Shown: positions 34,998 through 42,036 of the stretch, one piece after another
Layout of the letters: every line of letters begins with the position of its first letter
Position numbering within the stretch: the first letter of the stretch is position 1
NCBI GenBank assembly: GCA_963729815.1
Contig: CAVSPU010000002.1
Location: forward strand, 1,178,001 to 1,242,000
Length of the DNA stretch: 64,000 nt
Direction: 5' to 3'
From: DAHUXN01 sp963729815
Lineage (GTDB): Bacteria > Acidobacteriota > Terriglobia > Acidiferrales > UBA7541
Notes under the pieces: model-generated
Told to the model about the DNA's origin: nothing
What the model saw: the letters and a program-made list of their open reading frames with translations, nothing else
The model's database searches: none
Program-made: the position numbers and the translations under genes

Positions 34998-35369
34998 GTG
35001 AGCCGCACCTACTATGTCTATATCCTCGCCAGCCGTTCGCGGAACCTGTACACGGGTGTAACGAACAACCTCGAACGCCGCGTTGCCCAACATCGTGCCG
35101 GCATCATTCCGGGATTCACAAAGCGTTATCGCATTTTCCGTTTAGTCCATTACGAGACCTTCGGTGACATTCGTCTCGCGATAGCACGCGAGAAGGAAAT
35201 CAAAACTTGGCGCAGACAGAAGAAACTTTGGCTGATCGAGCTCCACAACTCACGTTGGGAGGATCTTGCCGCGGACTGGTTCCCGAAGCCTAAGGATACC
35301 GGGAGCAAAACAGCAAAGAAACGAACAGCAGATTCCTCACACGTTCAAAATGCGGCCGGTTCGGAATGA
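34998..35369 (+). CDS. GIY-YIG single-domain endonuclease, copy 1
   Basis: 123 residues from GTG 34998. The GIY-YIG motif appears as YYVYILASRSRNLYTGVTNN (Y-V-Y and Y-T-G), with the catalytic Arg in LERRVAQHR and Glu in IAREKEIKTWRR. It belongs to the small UPF0213/YhbQ-like group. The last 15 codons are supplied by an inverted REP-like repeat (35324-35371), and another copy faces it upstream. About three quarters identical to the copy at 40835. Confidence 0.8.
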   Translation: MSRTYYVYILASRSRNLYTGVTNNLERRVAQHRAGIIPGFTKRYRIFRLVHYETFGDIRLAIAREKEIKTWRRQKKLWLIELHNSRWEDLAADWFPKPKDTGSKTAKKRTADSSHVQNAAGSE

Positions 35370-35371
35370 CA
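35324..35371 (-). repeat. REP-like repeat, reverse copy, end of GIY-YIG gene 1
   Basis: Reads AACAGCAGATTCCTCACACG to GGTTCGGAATGAC on the plus strand, the reverse complement of the family consensus. It encodes the C-terminal tail of the GIY-YIG protein. Confidence 0.75.
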
Positions 35372-35569
35372 ACATAAAAACAACGCCGCAAAAAAACGCG
35401 GGCGCTTGCCCCTACTCCTCGGCGCCCACGTAACACACGCACACTCAGCCGCGCCCCATCCTCCATGCCGTCCCGCCTGCCTAGAGGTACGAGCGAACCC
35501 GTTCACGCTTCCCCGTCGACGGTGTGGCGCCTGCCTGCCGCAGCCAGGGACCTGCTGTTGCCTTTATAT

Positions 35570-35624
35570 GTCATTCCGAACCTGCTTGCCGTTTTGTCGC
35601 AAGCGGTGTGAGGAATCTGCTGTT
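35570..35624 (+). repeat. REP-like repeat with 5' extension
   Basis: GTCATTCCGAACCTGC to GTGTGAGGAATCTGCTGTT. It is preceded (35523-35569) by GCGCCTGCC...CAGCCAGGGACCTGCTG and CTTTATAT, a block that recurs before the copy at 36022 and, inverted, at 40459-40490. Confidence 0.7.
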
Positions 35625-35679
35625 CCCTCGAAAGACGCGCCGCTCCCTCCTTATCCTCCTCCGATCCGTACTCTTTAAT

Positions 35680-35732
35680 GTCATCCCGAACCTGTTCACG
35701 TTCCTCTGGTGAACGGCGTGAGGGACCTGCTT
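35680..35732 (+). repeat. REP-like repeat, forward copy
   Basis: GTCATCCCGAACCTGTTCAC to GCGTGAGGGACCTGCT. The whole stretch 35372-36190 (about 820 bases) has no credible gene and consists largely of these repeats and GC-rich filler. Confidence 0.65.
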
Positions 35733-36021
35733 CTGAATCCTTACACCGCCTGGCAGTCCGCTTCGTGGCTTCTGGTGCGCCCATGGCGCACGGGAGCCCG
35801 ACCCCAGCCGCGACCGTCACGCGGCCAACACCAAACTTGTCACCCCGCCGGATGCCGGGTGCCCCATCCTGCTTGCCCCGAGTGCATTGGCGAAGGGAGC
35901 GTCCCTTGCGAAGGCTGGGATTTCCGCGCAGGACCGATTCTTCCGCGAATCTGCGATTTCTCGCTTCTCTACAGTGCGGCGCCTGCCCGTCGCAGCCAGG
36001 GACCTGCTGCTGTCTTTATAT

Positions 36022-36070
36022 GTCATTCCGAACCGGCAGTTTTTCGGCCGTGTGAGGAATCTGCTGTTTC
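36022..36070 (+). repeat. REP-like repeat with 5' extension
   Basis: GTCATTCCGAACCGGC to GTGTGAGGAATCTGCTGTT, with the GCGCCTGCC...GGGACCTGCTG block directly upstream (35983-36012). Confidence 0.7.
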
Positions 36071-36112
36071 TTCTGGGGGGCATTTCGAACCGGGATTCCG
36101 ACGAGTCCCGCC

Positions 36113-36150
36113 GCCCTTGTAGCGGCGGCCTTCAGGCCGGCAGCCTTTTG
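36113..36150 (+). repeat. Dispersed palindromic repeat GTAGCGGCGGCCTTCAGGCC, copy 1
   Basis: Core GGCCTTCAGGCC is self-complementary apart from the centre; the unit continues GGCAGCC and TTTTGCTTTGTAG. The inverted copy is at 40578-40620. Confidence 0.65.
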
Positions 36151-36190
36151 CTTTGTAGGGGCGCTGCCTCAGCCCGCGCGAATCGTCAGG

Positions 36191-36472
36191 TCACTCCGGA
36201 ACGAGAGAATCGAGAAGGTCCCGAATCTCATTCAGCTCATCGGGCGCGTTCGCAATCACCCACTCCGTGATCGCCGGGCCGTGCTCCGTTTCGTTGTACC
36301 GAACTCGCTGTTCGGACAGCTCCCCGAACACGTCCCTAAGCACACGCTTAGCGTGCACACCGCGAATCCTCGCCTCGGCGCCTTCAGGAACCACCCTGTC
36401 ACAGTAGTAGTCCGGTTTCTCAAAGGCTGCTCTCAACGCAGCTTCAACCTCTGACACGGAGACTTCAGTCAT
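36191..36472 (-). CDS. Hypothetical protein
   Basis: 93 residues: MTEVSVSEVEAALRAAFEKP, then YYCDRVVPEGAEARIRGVHA and ITEWVIANAPDELNEIRDLL. Acidic, soluble, mixed alpha/beta; no family recognised. ATG 36472 has a good GAGGG site 8 bases upstream; the frame can be extended 23 codons to 36541 but without one. It lies inside the 1.9-kb segment bounded by the two aspA 3' copies. Confidence 0.5.
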   Translation of the reverse strand: MTEVSVSEVEAALRAAFEKPDYYCDRVVPEGAEARIRGVHAKRVLRDVFGELSEQRVRYNETEHGPAITEWVIANAPDELNEIRDLLDSLVPE

Positions 36473-36542
36473 ACTAAATCCCTCAATAGACCCTGCGACG
36501 GCAGCAATGGCCGCAGCGTTCAGAAGATAATTCTCGTACATT

Positions 36543-36750
36543 CGCCGCGGCGCTCAATCCGTATATCGGGTATCTGGCCGCGGCGGAGATCGCCAAGGAA
36601 AGCGTCAAAACCGGGCGAACGGTCACGGAAATCGCTCTGGAACGCAAGCTCCTCGACGACAAGCTGATGAAGGAAATCCTCGACCCCATCCGCATGACCG
36701 AGCCGGAGGCGCCCATCAAAGCCGCGCGACTCAAGGCCAAGAAAAAGTGA
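36543..36750 (+). pseudogene. Displaced second copy of the aspA 3' end
   Basis: Encodes AAALNPYIGYLAAAEIAKES and the remaining C-terminus through RMTEPEAPI, then KAARLKAKKK and a TGA stop. It corresponds to 34641-34845 of aspA with mostly third-position changes, plus a divergent last ten codons that are one codon longer. It has no start region; the homology begins abruptly at 36543. The in-frame stop and synonymous differences suggest it was once the end of a functional aspA. Confidence 0.8.
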
Positions 36751-36802
36751 CGAGTGGCCCGTGGTCTGTGATCAGTGGTCAGTGGTTCGTTAAACCGTCC
36801 TT

Positions 36803-37085
36803 TCATGGTGGTGGGGCCGTTTGAATTTTGACTTCTTGTGTCACGATCCAGAAAATTCAAACTATCCCGCAATCCCTTTCCTCCACTCCCTTCACTTCCT
36901 GTCATGGTGGTGGGGCCGTTTGAATCTTGACTTCTTGTGTCACGATCAAGAAGTTTCAAACTGTCCCGCAATCCCTTTCCTGCATTCCCTTCACTTCCTG
37001 TCATGGTGGTGGGTCGGTTTGAATTTTGGCTCCTTGTGTCACGAACGAGAAAATTCAAACTGACCCACAATCCCTTTCTCCTTCC
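36803..37085. repeat. 99-bp tandem repeat (2.9 units) carrying a conserved hairpin
   Basis: Units start TCATGGTGGTGGG at 36803, 36902 and 37001. Each contains an inverted repeat GTTTGAATTTT ... AAAATTCAAAC (arms vary slightly) around a conserved loop TTCTTGTGTCACGATC, then TCCCGCAATCCCTTTCC. Because 99 is divisible by 3, frames stay open on both strands, but the periodic translations are not convincing protein. A single further copy of the hairpin is at 62564-62613. This fills most of the gene-free stretch 36751-37143. Confidence 0.85.
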
Positions 37086-37143
37086 ATTTTTTGGATTCGA
37101 CAAAGTGTCCGAAATCGCAAAGTTTTTCAAAAAACCGAGAGAA

Positions 37144-38091
37144 TCAGCGATTAGAATCGCCTCCTTCCGTTTGTTTTGTGTGAGTTACGTCGAGTTCTAA
37201 TTCTTCATAGGATAAGCGATTAGGAAAATTGGAAGTTGGAGGCCGGAGGTTAGAAGTTGGAGGTTCGGAAGAAAGACCACTTTTTCTTTGAGATGCAGAA
37301 GACCCGACGGCCAAGTCCTCGCAATCCAGACGCTGGGCGGGCGAGGCTGGCGAGACGGTCGCGGTTGAGGTCATGGCGCCCTGCTGCGCCGGATTGACGA
37401 CAGGGGCGGCGGAATTGGCCATGGGGCGCGTTGCAGGCTCGCGTGCGGGCTCCAGGGCGGGAGGAAGGCCAGTGATCGAGGCGATGGCCTGATAGGACAA
37501 ATCCCGGCCCGTGACGATGATGTGCTTGGCGGGAGGATCGGTCCAGCGGCCTTTGCCGTCGATGAGGGAAAGAGCGCGGACGGCGCGGATGATGGTGGAA
37601 CCGGTGACGACGGCGTGGTCCACCTCCTCGACGAGCTTCTCGATGGCGAAGCGGGCGTTTTCGCGGCGGAGGACGTCGAGGCCGGTGGCGCGGGCGTGGC
37701 GGTAAACCGTGTCGATGCTGCTGATTTCAAACTCGTCCTGAATGAAAGTGGCGCTAGTCCAATTGAAATAGGCTTCCTCGATGTCTTCCATATAGTCGTG
37801 ATTGCAGATCTGGCACTTGCGGCTGTGGCGATCGAAGCCGGGGATGGTCTCGCGGCGAAGCTTGAGCTTGGCGCAAGAGCCGGTGCGAGCGGCGCGGGCC
37901 GCTTTCTCTTCAGCGACAGCTTCCTCGTCGACGCGACGGCTCATTTCGGCCAGGGCTACGGACTCGTCATCAGAGACGAAGGGGGAATTTTTGTCCAGTG
38001 GCGGAAGGCCCTGAGCGGCGCGGCGGGCGGAGATGGTTTTATAGAATTGAGGGTCGAGGGCGATTTTGTGGGGAGGATCGTTCGAAGACAC
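37144..38091 (-). CDS. Accessory protein with CxxC and HTH-like segment
   Basis: 315 residues. N-terminal charged helix, then RKCQICNHDYMEDIEEAYF, and WTSATFIQDEFEISSIDTVY followed by RHARATGLDVLRRENARFAI, a helix pattern that fits a helix-turn-helix. VDHAVVTGSTIIRAVRALSL and KGRWTDPPAKHIIVTGRDLS follow. The last 100 residues are Ser/Pro/Ala-rich and run into a dispersed repeat (37146-37204) that supplies the final residues (LSYEELELDVTHTKQ). No named family recognised. Same strand as, and 205 bases downstream of, the AIPR gene. Confidence 0.6.
   Translation of the reverse strand: MSSNDPPHKIALDPQFYKTISARRAAQGLPPLDKNSPFVSDDESVALAEMSRRVDEEAVAEEKAARAARTGSCAKLKLRRETIPGFDRHSRKCQICNHDYMEDIEEAYFNWTSATFIQDEFEISSIDTVYRHARATGLDVLRRENARFAIEKLVEEVDHAVVTGSTIIRAVRALSLIDGKGRWTDPPAKHIIVTGRDLSYQAIASITGLPPALEPAREPATRPMANSAAPVVNPAQQGAMTSTATVSPASPAQRLDCEDLAVGSSASQRKSGLSSEPPTSNLRPPTSNFPNRLSYEELELDVTHTKQTEGGDSNR
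37146..37204 (+). repeat. 58-bp dispersed repeat, copy 2
   Basis: GCGATTAG ... TTTGTTTTGTGTGAGTTACG (37170-37189) ... GTTCTAATTCT, matching 342-399. Here it forms the 3' end of the 37144-38091 reading frame. Confidence 0.7.
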
Positions 38092-38296
38092 GTGTAGCTT
38101 TCTCCTTTCGAATGAGCGAAATTTTAGTGTTTGATTGGCCTTAGGGCGCGGTGGCCATCGTTGCCCCTAGGCCGTACAGCAGGCCACAAAACTGAATCCT
38201 GTTTACCAGAAGGGTAAGGCGTTGTCAAGGAAAAACGTGGTTATAGTACGAGGAAAACCCTCGCCCCTTCGAGCGACGCCAGGAGTGGGACTGGGT

Positions 38297-40111
38297 TCAC
38301 TGCGAGACCAGCAACGGAAGCGTCTGCGATCCGGAGCTTCTGATCTCCTTTATGAATCTTAATTCGGATCGGATTCCGTCTAGGTAGCTCTTGTCTCTGA
38401 ACCAATTGCGATGGCGGAAGTCGGGCGCGTGCGACGCGGTCTTGTAGGCTTTTATTAGCCCTGAGAATGCCAGTTTCGTTAATTCTTTGATCGTAGCCTT
38501 CTCGTGTCCATCCCGCTCTGTCCACTTGGGCTTCCCTAGCTTTCTCAAGTGCTCTTTCAACTCCGCGAGGTCATCAGCATAGACCATCCGCAGGAGCTCG
38601 GCCACGGCATAATAAACCGTGTACCGTCGCTCCAAAGCCGATCCCGCCGTTTCGTCGCTGGTTCTCCTGTCTTTTTCGCCCTTCCAGAGTGCTCTTATTT
38701 CCTCGCACAGAAACCAAATGCCACATAAAAGTTGAAACTCGTCCTCTGGGACGACCGCCCAGGTCGCCTCGCCGTCGCCAAACACCCACGCGTATCTTCC
38801 GTCCTTGCTGGTGTCGAAAAGGCGGGCGGTTCCTCCCCACATGTCATGGGGACCGTAGCGAAACGCGTGGATTGTTTTTGCAAATTCCTCCATTTCTATA
38901 GGGATTCTCTCGCGTTTCTCTCGACTTCGTTTGTTTTTGTACCAAAAATAACTGCCTCCGCGCTTTAATTCACCGAACCTTTTGGCCAGGTCTCTCTGAA
39001 CTGGGTCGTTGCTTCTGAAGTCCGACACGCTTATCTTATTCTGCGTATTGTTATAGCGTGTTAGGTCCTCGAGAAAACCGATCTCTTTCCCGAGCGAGAA
39101 GGTGGACACTCGAAACAGGACAGTCGTTTTTTTAGCGGAATCGGGGTTTTTTGCTTGTGCCCTAAAGAGTGACCGTACGGTCTGAGCCCCGTTGATAATT
39201 GAGAAATTCTTGCACGACAGCTGTGCCTTCTCCTCATTTTCTTCAATACTGGACGCGACCGCAGAGATTCCGTTGTTGAAAAAAAGGAAGTCGTCAGGAC
39301 GCGTTTCCGCTGTTGTTAAGATCCCCTTGTTCGTGCTTGTTTCGCCTATCCAATCTCTGATGTTTAGGGCGAATAGCCGAAATCTATGTGTATGCGGTCG
39401 ATAGACTTCGGCAATCTCGGTTCCCCTCACAAAACCCACATATGTCGAACGCCCGTGTGGCCCGCTCAATTTTATCCACGGCGTCTCGCCCTCACTTGGG
39501 AGGAAGGTGAGTCGGATAGGCTCCGCTATTGTTTCGCCGGCGGATAGCGCTTCTCGAAGCTCCATGTTCAAGTCGGACTCTTCTGCGAGCGTCAATTCGC
39601 ATCTATCCTTAAGTTCTGCCCCGAGTGTCGGTCCTTCATCTTCCTTGGTGCGCAGATTCTCTCCGAAGCGCCCGAGCGTGATAAAAACGAGCTGGAAGGT
39701 GTCATTATCCCAGTCGACCTCGCTCAGAGCCTCGGTCAGCTTTTGGTTCTTCTTGTATTTCTTCCCGGTCTCCGGGTGGATTCGGCGAAGAACCTCTGCG
39801 AAGGAGACGACATCCTCGAGTTTCTCGTGCACACCATAACCCCTAAATTTGGCTTGGATTATGAGGACTGAGCCATCGCCCCGGGAGAGGAAGTCCACGC
39901 CGCAGTCATCAGCCCCGTCGATTATGCAATGCTCGAGATCGTCCTGGTCCGCAGGGATGAGCACTGGGTTGAAGACCCTCCTGATTGTCTCGGCGTAAAA
40001 TCGCGTCATGACCTTCGATCTCTTCATCGTATCCAGCTTGTCAATATCGATTTCGAGTTTTTTGCTGACGAACGACTTTAGCTCGTCGCGAAATTTAATT
40101 TTTGTTTCCAT
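38297..40111 (-). CDS. AIPR family protein (abortive infection phage resistance)
   Basis: 604 residues. The AIPR domain is recognised by FLFFNNGISAVASS, FSIINGAQTVRSLF, FRVSTFSLGKEIG and LTRYNNTQNKISVSDFRSND. Upstream, at about residues 65-95, GADDCGVDFLSRGDGSVLII followed by QAKF looks like the D-x(n)-QxK core of a PD-(D/E)xK nuclease. AIPR proteins are linked to phage resistance by abortive infection. ATG 40111 has an AAAGGAT site 8 bases upstream; 45 extra upstream codons are unsupported. It sits within repeat-rich DNA, consistent with a defence gene gained by transfer. Confidence 0.8.
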   Translation of the reverse strand: METKIKFRDELKSFVSKKLEIDIDKLDTMKRSKVMTRFYAETIRRVFNPVLIPADQDDLEHCIIDGADDCGVDFLSRGDGSVLIIQAKFRGYGVHEKLEDVVSFAEVLRRIHPETGKKYKKNQKLTEALSEVDWDNDTFQLVFITLGRFGENLRTKEDEGPTLGAELKDRCELTLAEESDLNMELREALSAGETIAEPIRLTFLPSEGETPWIKLSGPHGRSTYVGFVRGTEIAEVYRPHTHRFRLFALNIRDWIGETSTNKGILTTAETRPDDFLFFNNGISAVASSIEENEEKAQLSCKNFSIINGAQTVRSLFRAQAKNPDSAKKTTVLFRVSTFSLGKEIGFLEDLTRYNNTQNKISVSDFRSNDPVQRDLAKRFGELKRGGSYFWYKNKRSREKRERIPIEMEEFAKTIHAFRYGPHDMWGGTARLFDTSKDGRYAWVFGDGEATWAVVPEDEFQLLCGIWFLCEEIRALWKGEKDRRTSDETAGSALERRYTVYYAVAELLRMVYADDLAELKEHLRKLGKPKWTERDGHEKATIKELTKLAFSGLIKAYKTASHAPDFRHRNWFRDKSYLDGIRSELRFIKEIRSSGSQTLPLLVSQ

Positions 40112-40253
40112 ACGGATCCTTTGTCGGGTTGCCAGGCAGCCAAATGGTTCAGTTTGGAGAGTAACACATGCGGCTCGCTCGTTCGAATCGCCTTGGTGTA
40201 GTTGAAGGCGGGCGCAGCCCTTCGCCACAGCACTCAGGATAAACAAGCTGCGC

Positions 40254-40348
40254 CTCGCCTAGGCGAGCAAGCCCTACGAGAAGCAAATGCGTCGAGGCGA
40301 GGTTCTTCGTCGCAAAATACGCTCCTCAGAATGACAGCGGGAAAGGCA
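40254..40348 (+). repeat. 95-bp direct repeat, copy 1
   Basis: Begins with the palindrome CTCGCCTAGGCGAG, then CAAGCCCTAC, GCGTCGAGGCGAG, TTCTTCGTCGCAAAATACGC and TCAGAATGACAGCGGG. Copy 2 follows with a 108-base period. Related sequence is at 43605-43670. Confidence 0.75.
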
Positions 40349-40361
40349 CACAGGCTGAGAG

Positions 40362-40456
40362 CTCGCCATGGCGAGCAAGCCCTACAAAAATCAAGCGCGT
40401 CGAGGCGAGATTCTTCGTCGCAAAATACGCTCCTCAGAATGACAGCGGGAAAGGCA
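40362..40456 (+). repeat. 95-bp direct repeat, copy 2
   Basis: Begins CTCGCCATGGCGAG and ends TGACAGCGGGAAAGGCA; near-identical to 40254-40348. The stretch 40112-40834 carries repeats only and no credible gene. Confidence 0.75.
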
Positions 40457-40577
40457 GCAGCAGGTCCCTGCCTGCGGCAGGCAGGCGGGACGTGAGCTAC
40501 AGCAAAGCGGCCCTTCGACTGCGCTCAGGACGCGTCCTGGAAATCAGGACGCGCGCGCAAGCGGCAGGCCCGCAGTC

Positions 40578-40620
40578 CAAAAAAGCAAGAGGCTGCCGGC
40601 CTGAAGGCCGCCGCTACAGA
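40578..40620 (-). repeat. Dispersed palindromic repeat, copy 2 (inverted)
   Basis: Reverse complement of 36113-36150: AGGCTGCCGGCCTGAAGGCC then GCCGCTAC. Same core in opposite orientation. Confidence 0.65.
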
Positions 40621-40754
40621 GGCAGCGCGATGCGAGGCATCGCGCGCTGGGTTCCCTTCGCGACGGCACTCAGGGCAGGCGGGATGACAACGTGAAGTTA
40701 GGAGACGCGGCAGTTTGCTGGATGTGCGCTGGCTTGGGGCGGCTGTCTCTCTGA

Positions 40755-40802
40755 TGTCATTCCGAACCGGCTGGATTTGGGCCGTGTGAGGAATCTGCTG
40801 TT
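40755..40802 (+). repeat. REP-like repeat, forward copy, upstream of GIY-YIG gene 2
   Basis: GTCATTCCGAACCGGC to GTGTGAGGAATCTGCTGTT. Ends 32 bases before the GTG start at 40835, almost the same spacing as at copy 1. Confidence 0.75.
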
Positions 40803-40834
40803 CGCTGTTGGTCTTCTCCTCTTACAATCAGCCC

Positions 40835-41167
40835 GTGAGCCGCACCTATTACATATACATACTCGCAAGCCGCTCGCGAAACCTCTACACCGGCGTCACC
40901 AATAATCTTGAACGCCGTCTCGCGCAACATCGCTCCAGGCTCGTTCCGGGTTTCACAAAGCGCTACCACATTTTCCGTCTGGTGCACTACGAGCTATTCG
41001 GAGACATTCGCATGGCCATTGCGCGTGAGACGGAAATCAAGAAGTGGCGTCACGAAAAGAAGGTCTGGCTAATCCAACGTGATAATCCTCGTTGGGAAGA
41101 CCTCGGCGCGGAGTGGTTTCCAAAAGCCGAACAGAAACTGCACGGCGGACCCCGAAGAAAACCATAA
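40835..41167 (+). CDS. GIY-YIG single-domain endonuclease, copy 2
   Basis: 110 residues from GTG 40835. Motifs: YYIYILASRSRNLYTGVTNN, LERRLAQHRS and MAIARETEIKKWRH. Closely related to 34998-35369 through the catalytic core, diverging only after the conserved RWEDL-AEWFPK block. The TAA stop lies at the first bases of an inverted REP-like repeat (41166-41212). The duplicated gene plus flanking inverted repeats form a module of about 460 bases. Confidence 0.8.
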   Translation: MSRTYYIYILASRSRNLYTGVTNNLERRLAQHRSRLVPGFTKRYHIFRLVHYELFGDIRMAIARETEIKKWRHEKKVWLIQRDNPRWEDLGAEWFPKAEQKLHGGPRRKP

Positions 41168-41212
41168 CAGCAGATTCCTCACACGGCCAGAGTGCGGCCG
41201 GTTCGGAACGAC
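41166..41212 (-). repeat. REP-like repeat, reverse copy, downstream of GIY-YIG gene 2
   Basis: AACAGCAGATTCCTCACACG to CCGGTTCGGAACGAC, inverted relative to 40755-40802. Confidence 0.75.
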
Positions 41213-41254
41213 ATCGGCGCGGGGCGCGCGCGGCGGAACGCGGAAGGTTTGCGC

Positions 41255-41767
41255 TTAACGGGAGGCTTGGTGAATGTCCTCGACGCCGGAGGAAACGCGG
41301 CCGGCGAGTTTGTTGGGTGGCCAGGGCTCGAGGAGCATCTCCTTGCGATAGACCATGGCGTTGATGTCGTAGGGCGCGAGTTCGAAACCGTGGCCGTGAG
41401 TGATGGCGTCGGTGGGGCAGGCCTCGACGCAATAGCCACAGAAAATGCAGCGCGAGTAATCGATGTTGTAGACCTTGGCGTAACGGTCGGCGTCGGAGAT
41501 GCGGTTTTCCGCGGTGTTCTCCGCGGCTTCGATGTAGATGCAATTCGCGGGGCATGCCGCGGCGCAAAGAAAGCAGGCGACGCATTTCTCCAGGCCATTT
41601 TCGTCGCGTTGCAGAACGTGAATGCCGCGATACCGTCCCTGAAAGTGGACCGGCTCGGCGGGATAATTTTCCGTGGTGGGCTTCTTGAACATGGTGATGA
41701 ACGTGACCTTGAAGCCCTTGTAGAGGATTACGAACGTGCGTACGAATTCTTTGATGACCGATGCCAT
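41255..41767 (-). CDS. nuoI: NADH-quinone oxidoreductase subunit I (stand-alone)
   Basis: 170 residues. Two 4Fe-4S motifs: CVACFLCAAACP at 62-73 and CIFCGYCVEACP at 107-118, with PANCIYIEAAENT between. This is the peripheral subunit carrying clusters N6a and N6b at the quinone end of complex I. The ITHGHGFELAPYD block after the second motif is typical of NuoI rather than generic ferredoxins. No other nuo gene is in the window, so it is either a scattered component of the complex or an extra copy. The 269 bases upstream (41768-42036) show nothing. Confidence 0.85.
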   Translation of the reverse strand: MASVIKEFVRTFVILYKGFKVTFITMFKKPTTENYPAEPVHFQGRYRGIHVLQRDENGLEKCVACFLCAAACPANCIYIEAAENTAENRISDADRYAKVYNIDYSRCIFCGYCVEACPTDAITHGHGFELAPYDINAMVYRKEMLLEPWPPNKLAGRVSSGVEDIHQASR

Positions 41768-42036
41768 GCGATTAATCTACCAAAAGCGGCGGCGAGTGGC
41801 GAGGGAAAACAGTGGTCAGGGGTCAGGGATCAGTGAAGAGCGAAGACATCGCGCGAATTATTTTGCACAACAAAAAACCGCGCGAAAGGAAAAACGCGGG
41901 GGCGAAGACGGTTTGCGCGCAAAACGGCGCAAAGAGGAAGAGAGACTGAGGCGATTCTTTACGTCGCGGCTGAAGCCACGACCCACAAAACCCGCGGGCA
42001 GCGTCAGTTCTTTATTCGCGAGAGGCGCGACAATTT

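Noticed and set aside
34865..36070. Spaced repeats as a CRISPR array
   Set aside because: Spacing is irregular, copies occur in both orientations and differ in their centre; no cas genes.
36821..37063. 80-residue frame with a 33-residue internal repeat
   Set aside because: It is the direct translation of the 99-bp tandem repeat; the minus strand gives an equally open frame, and no ribosome site is present.
36483..37130. 215-residue minus-strand frame across the tandem repeat and the aspA fragment
   Set aside because: It reads the antisense of the aspA 3' copy and the repeat array; no domain and no ribosome site.
40202..40495. 97-residue frame with a repeated SSSQNTLLRMTAGKA block
   Set aside because: Translation of the 95-bp direct repeat; the period of 108 keeps it in frame by chance.
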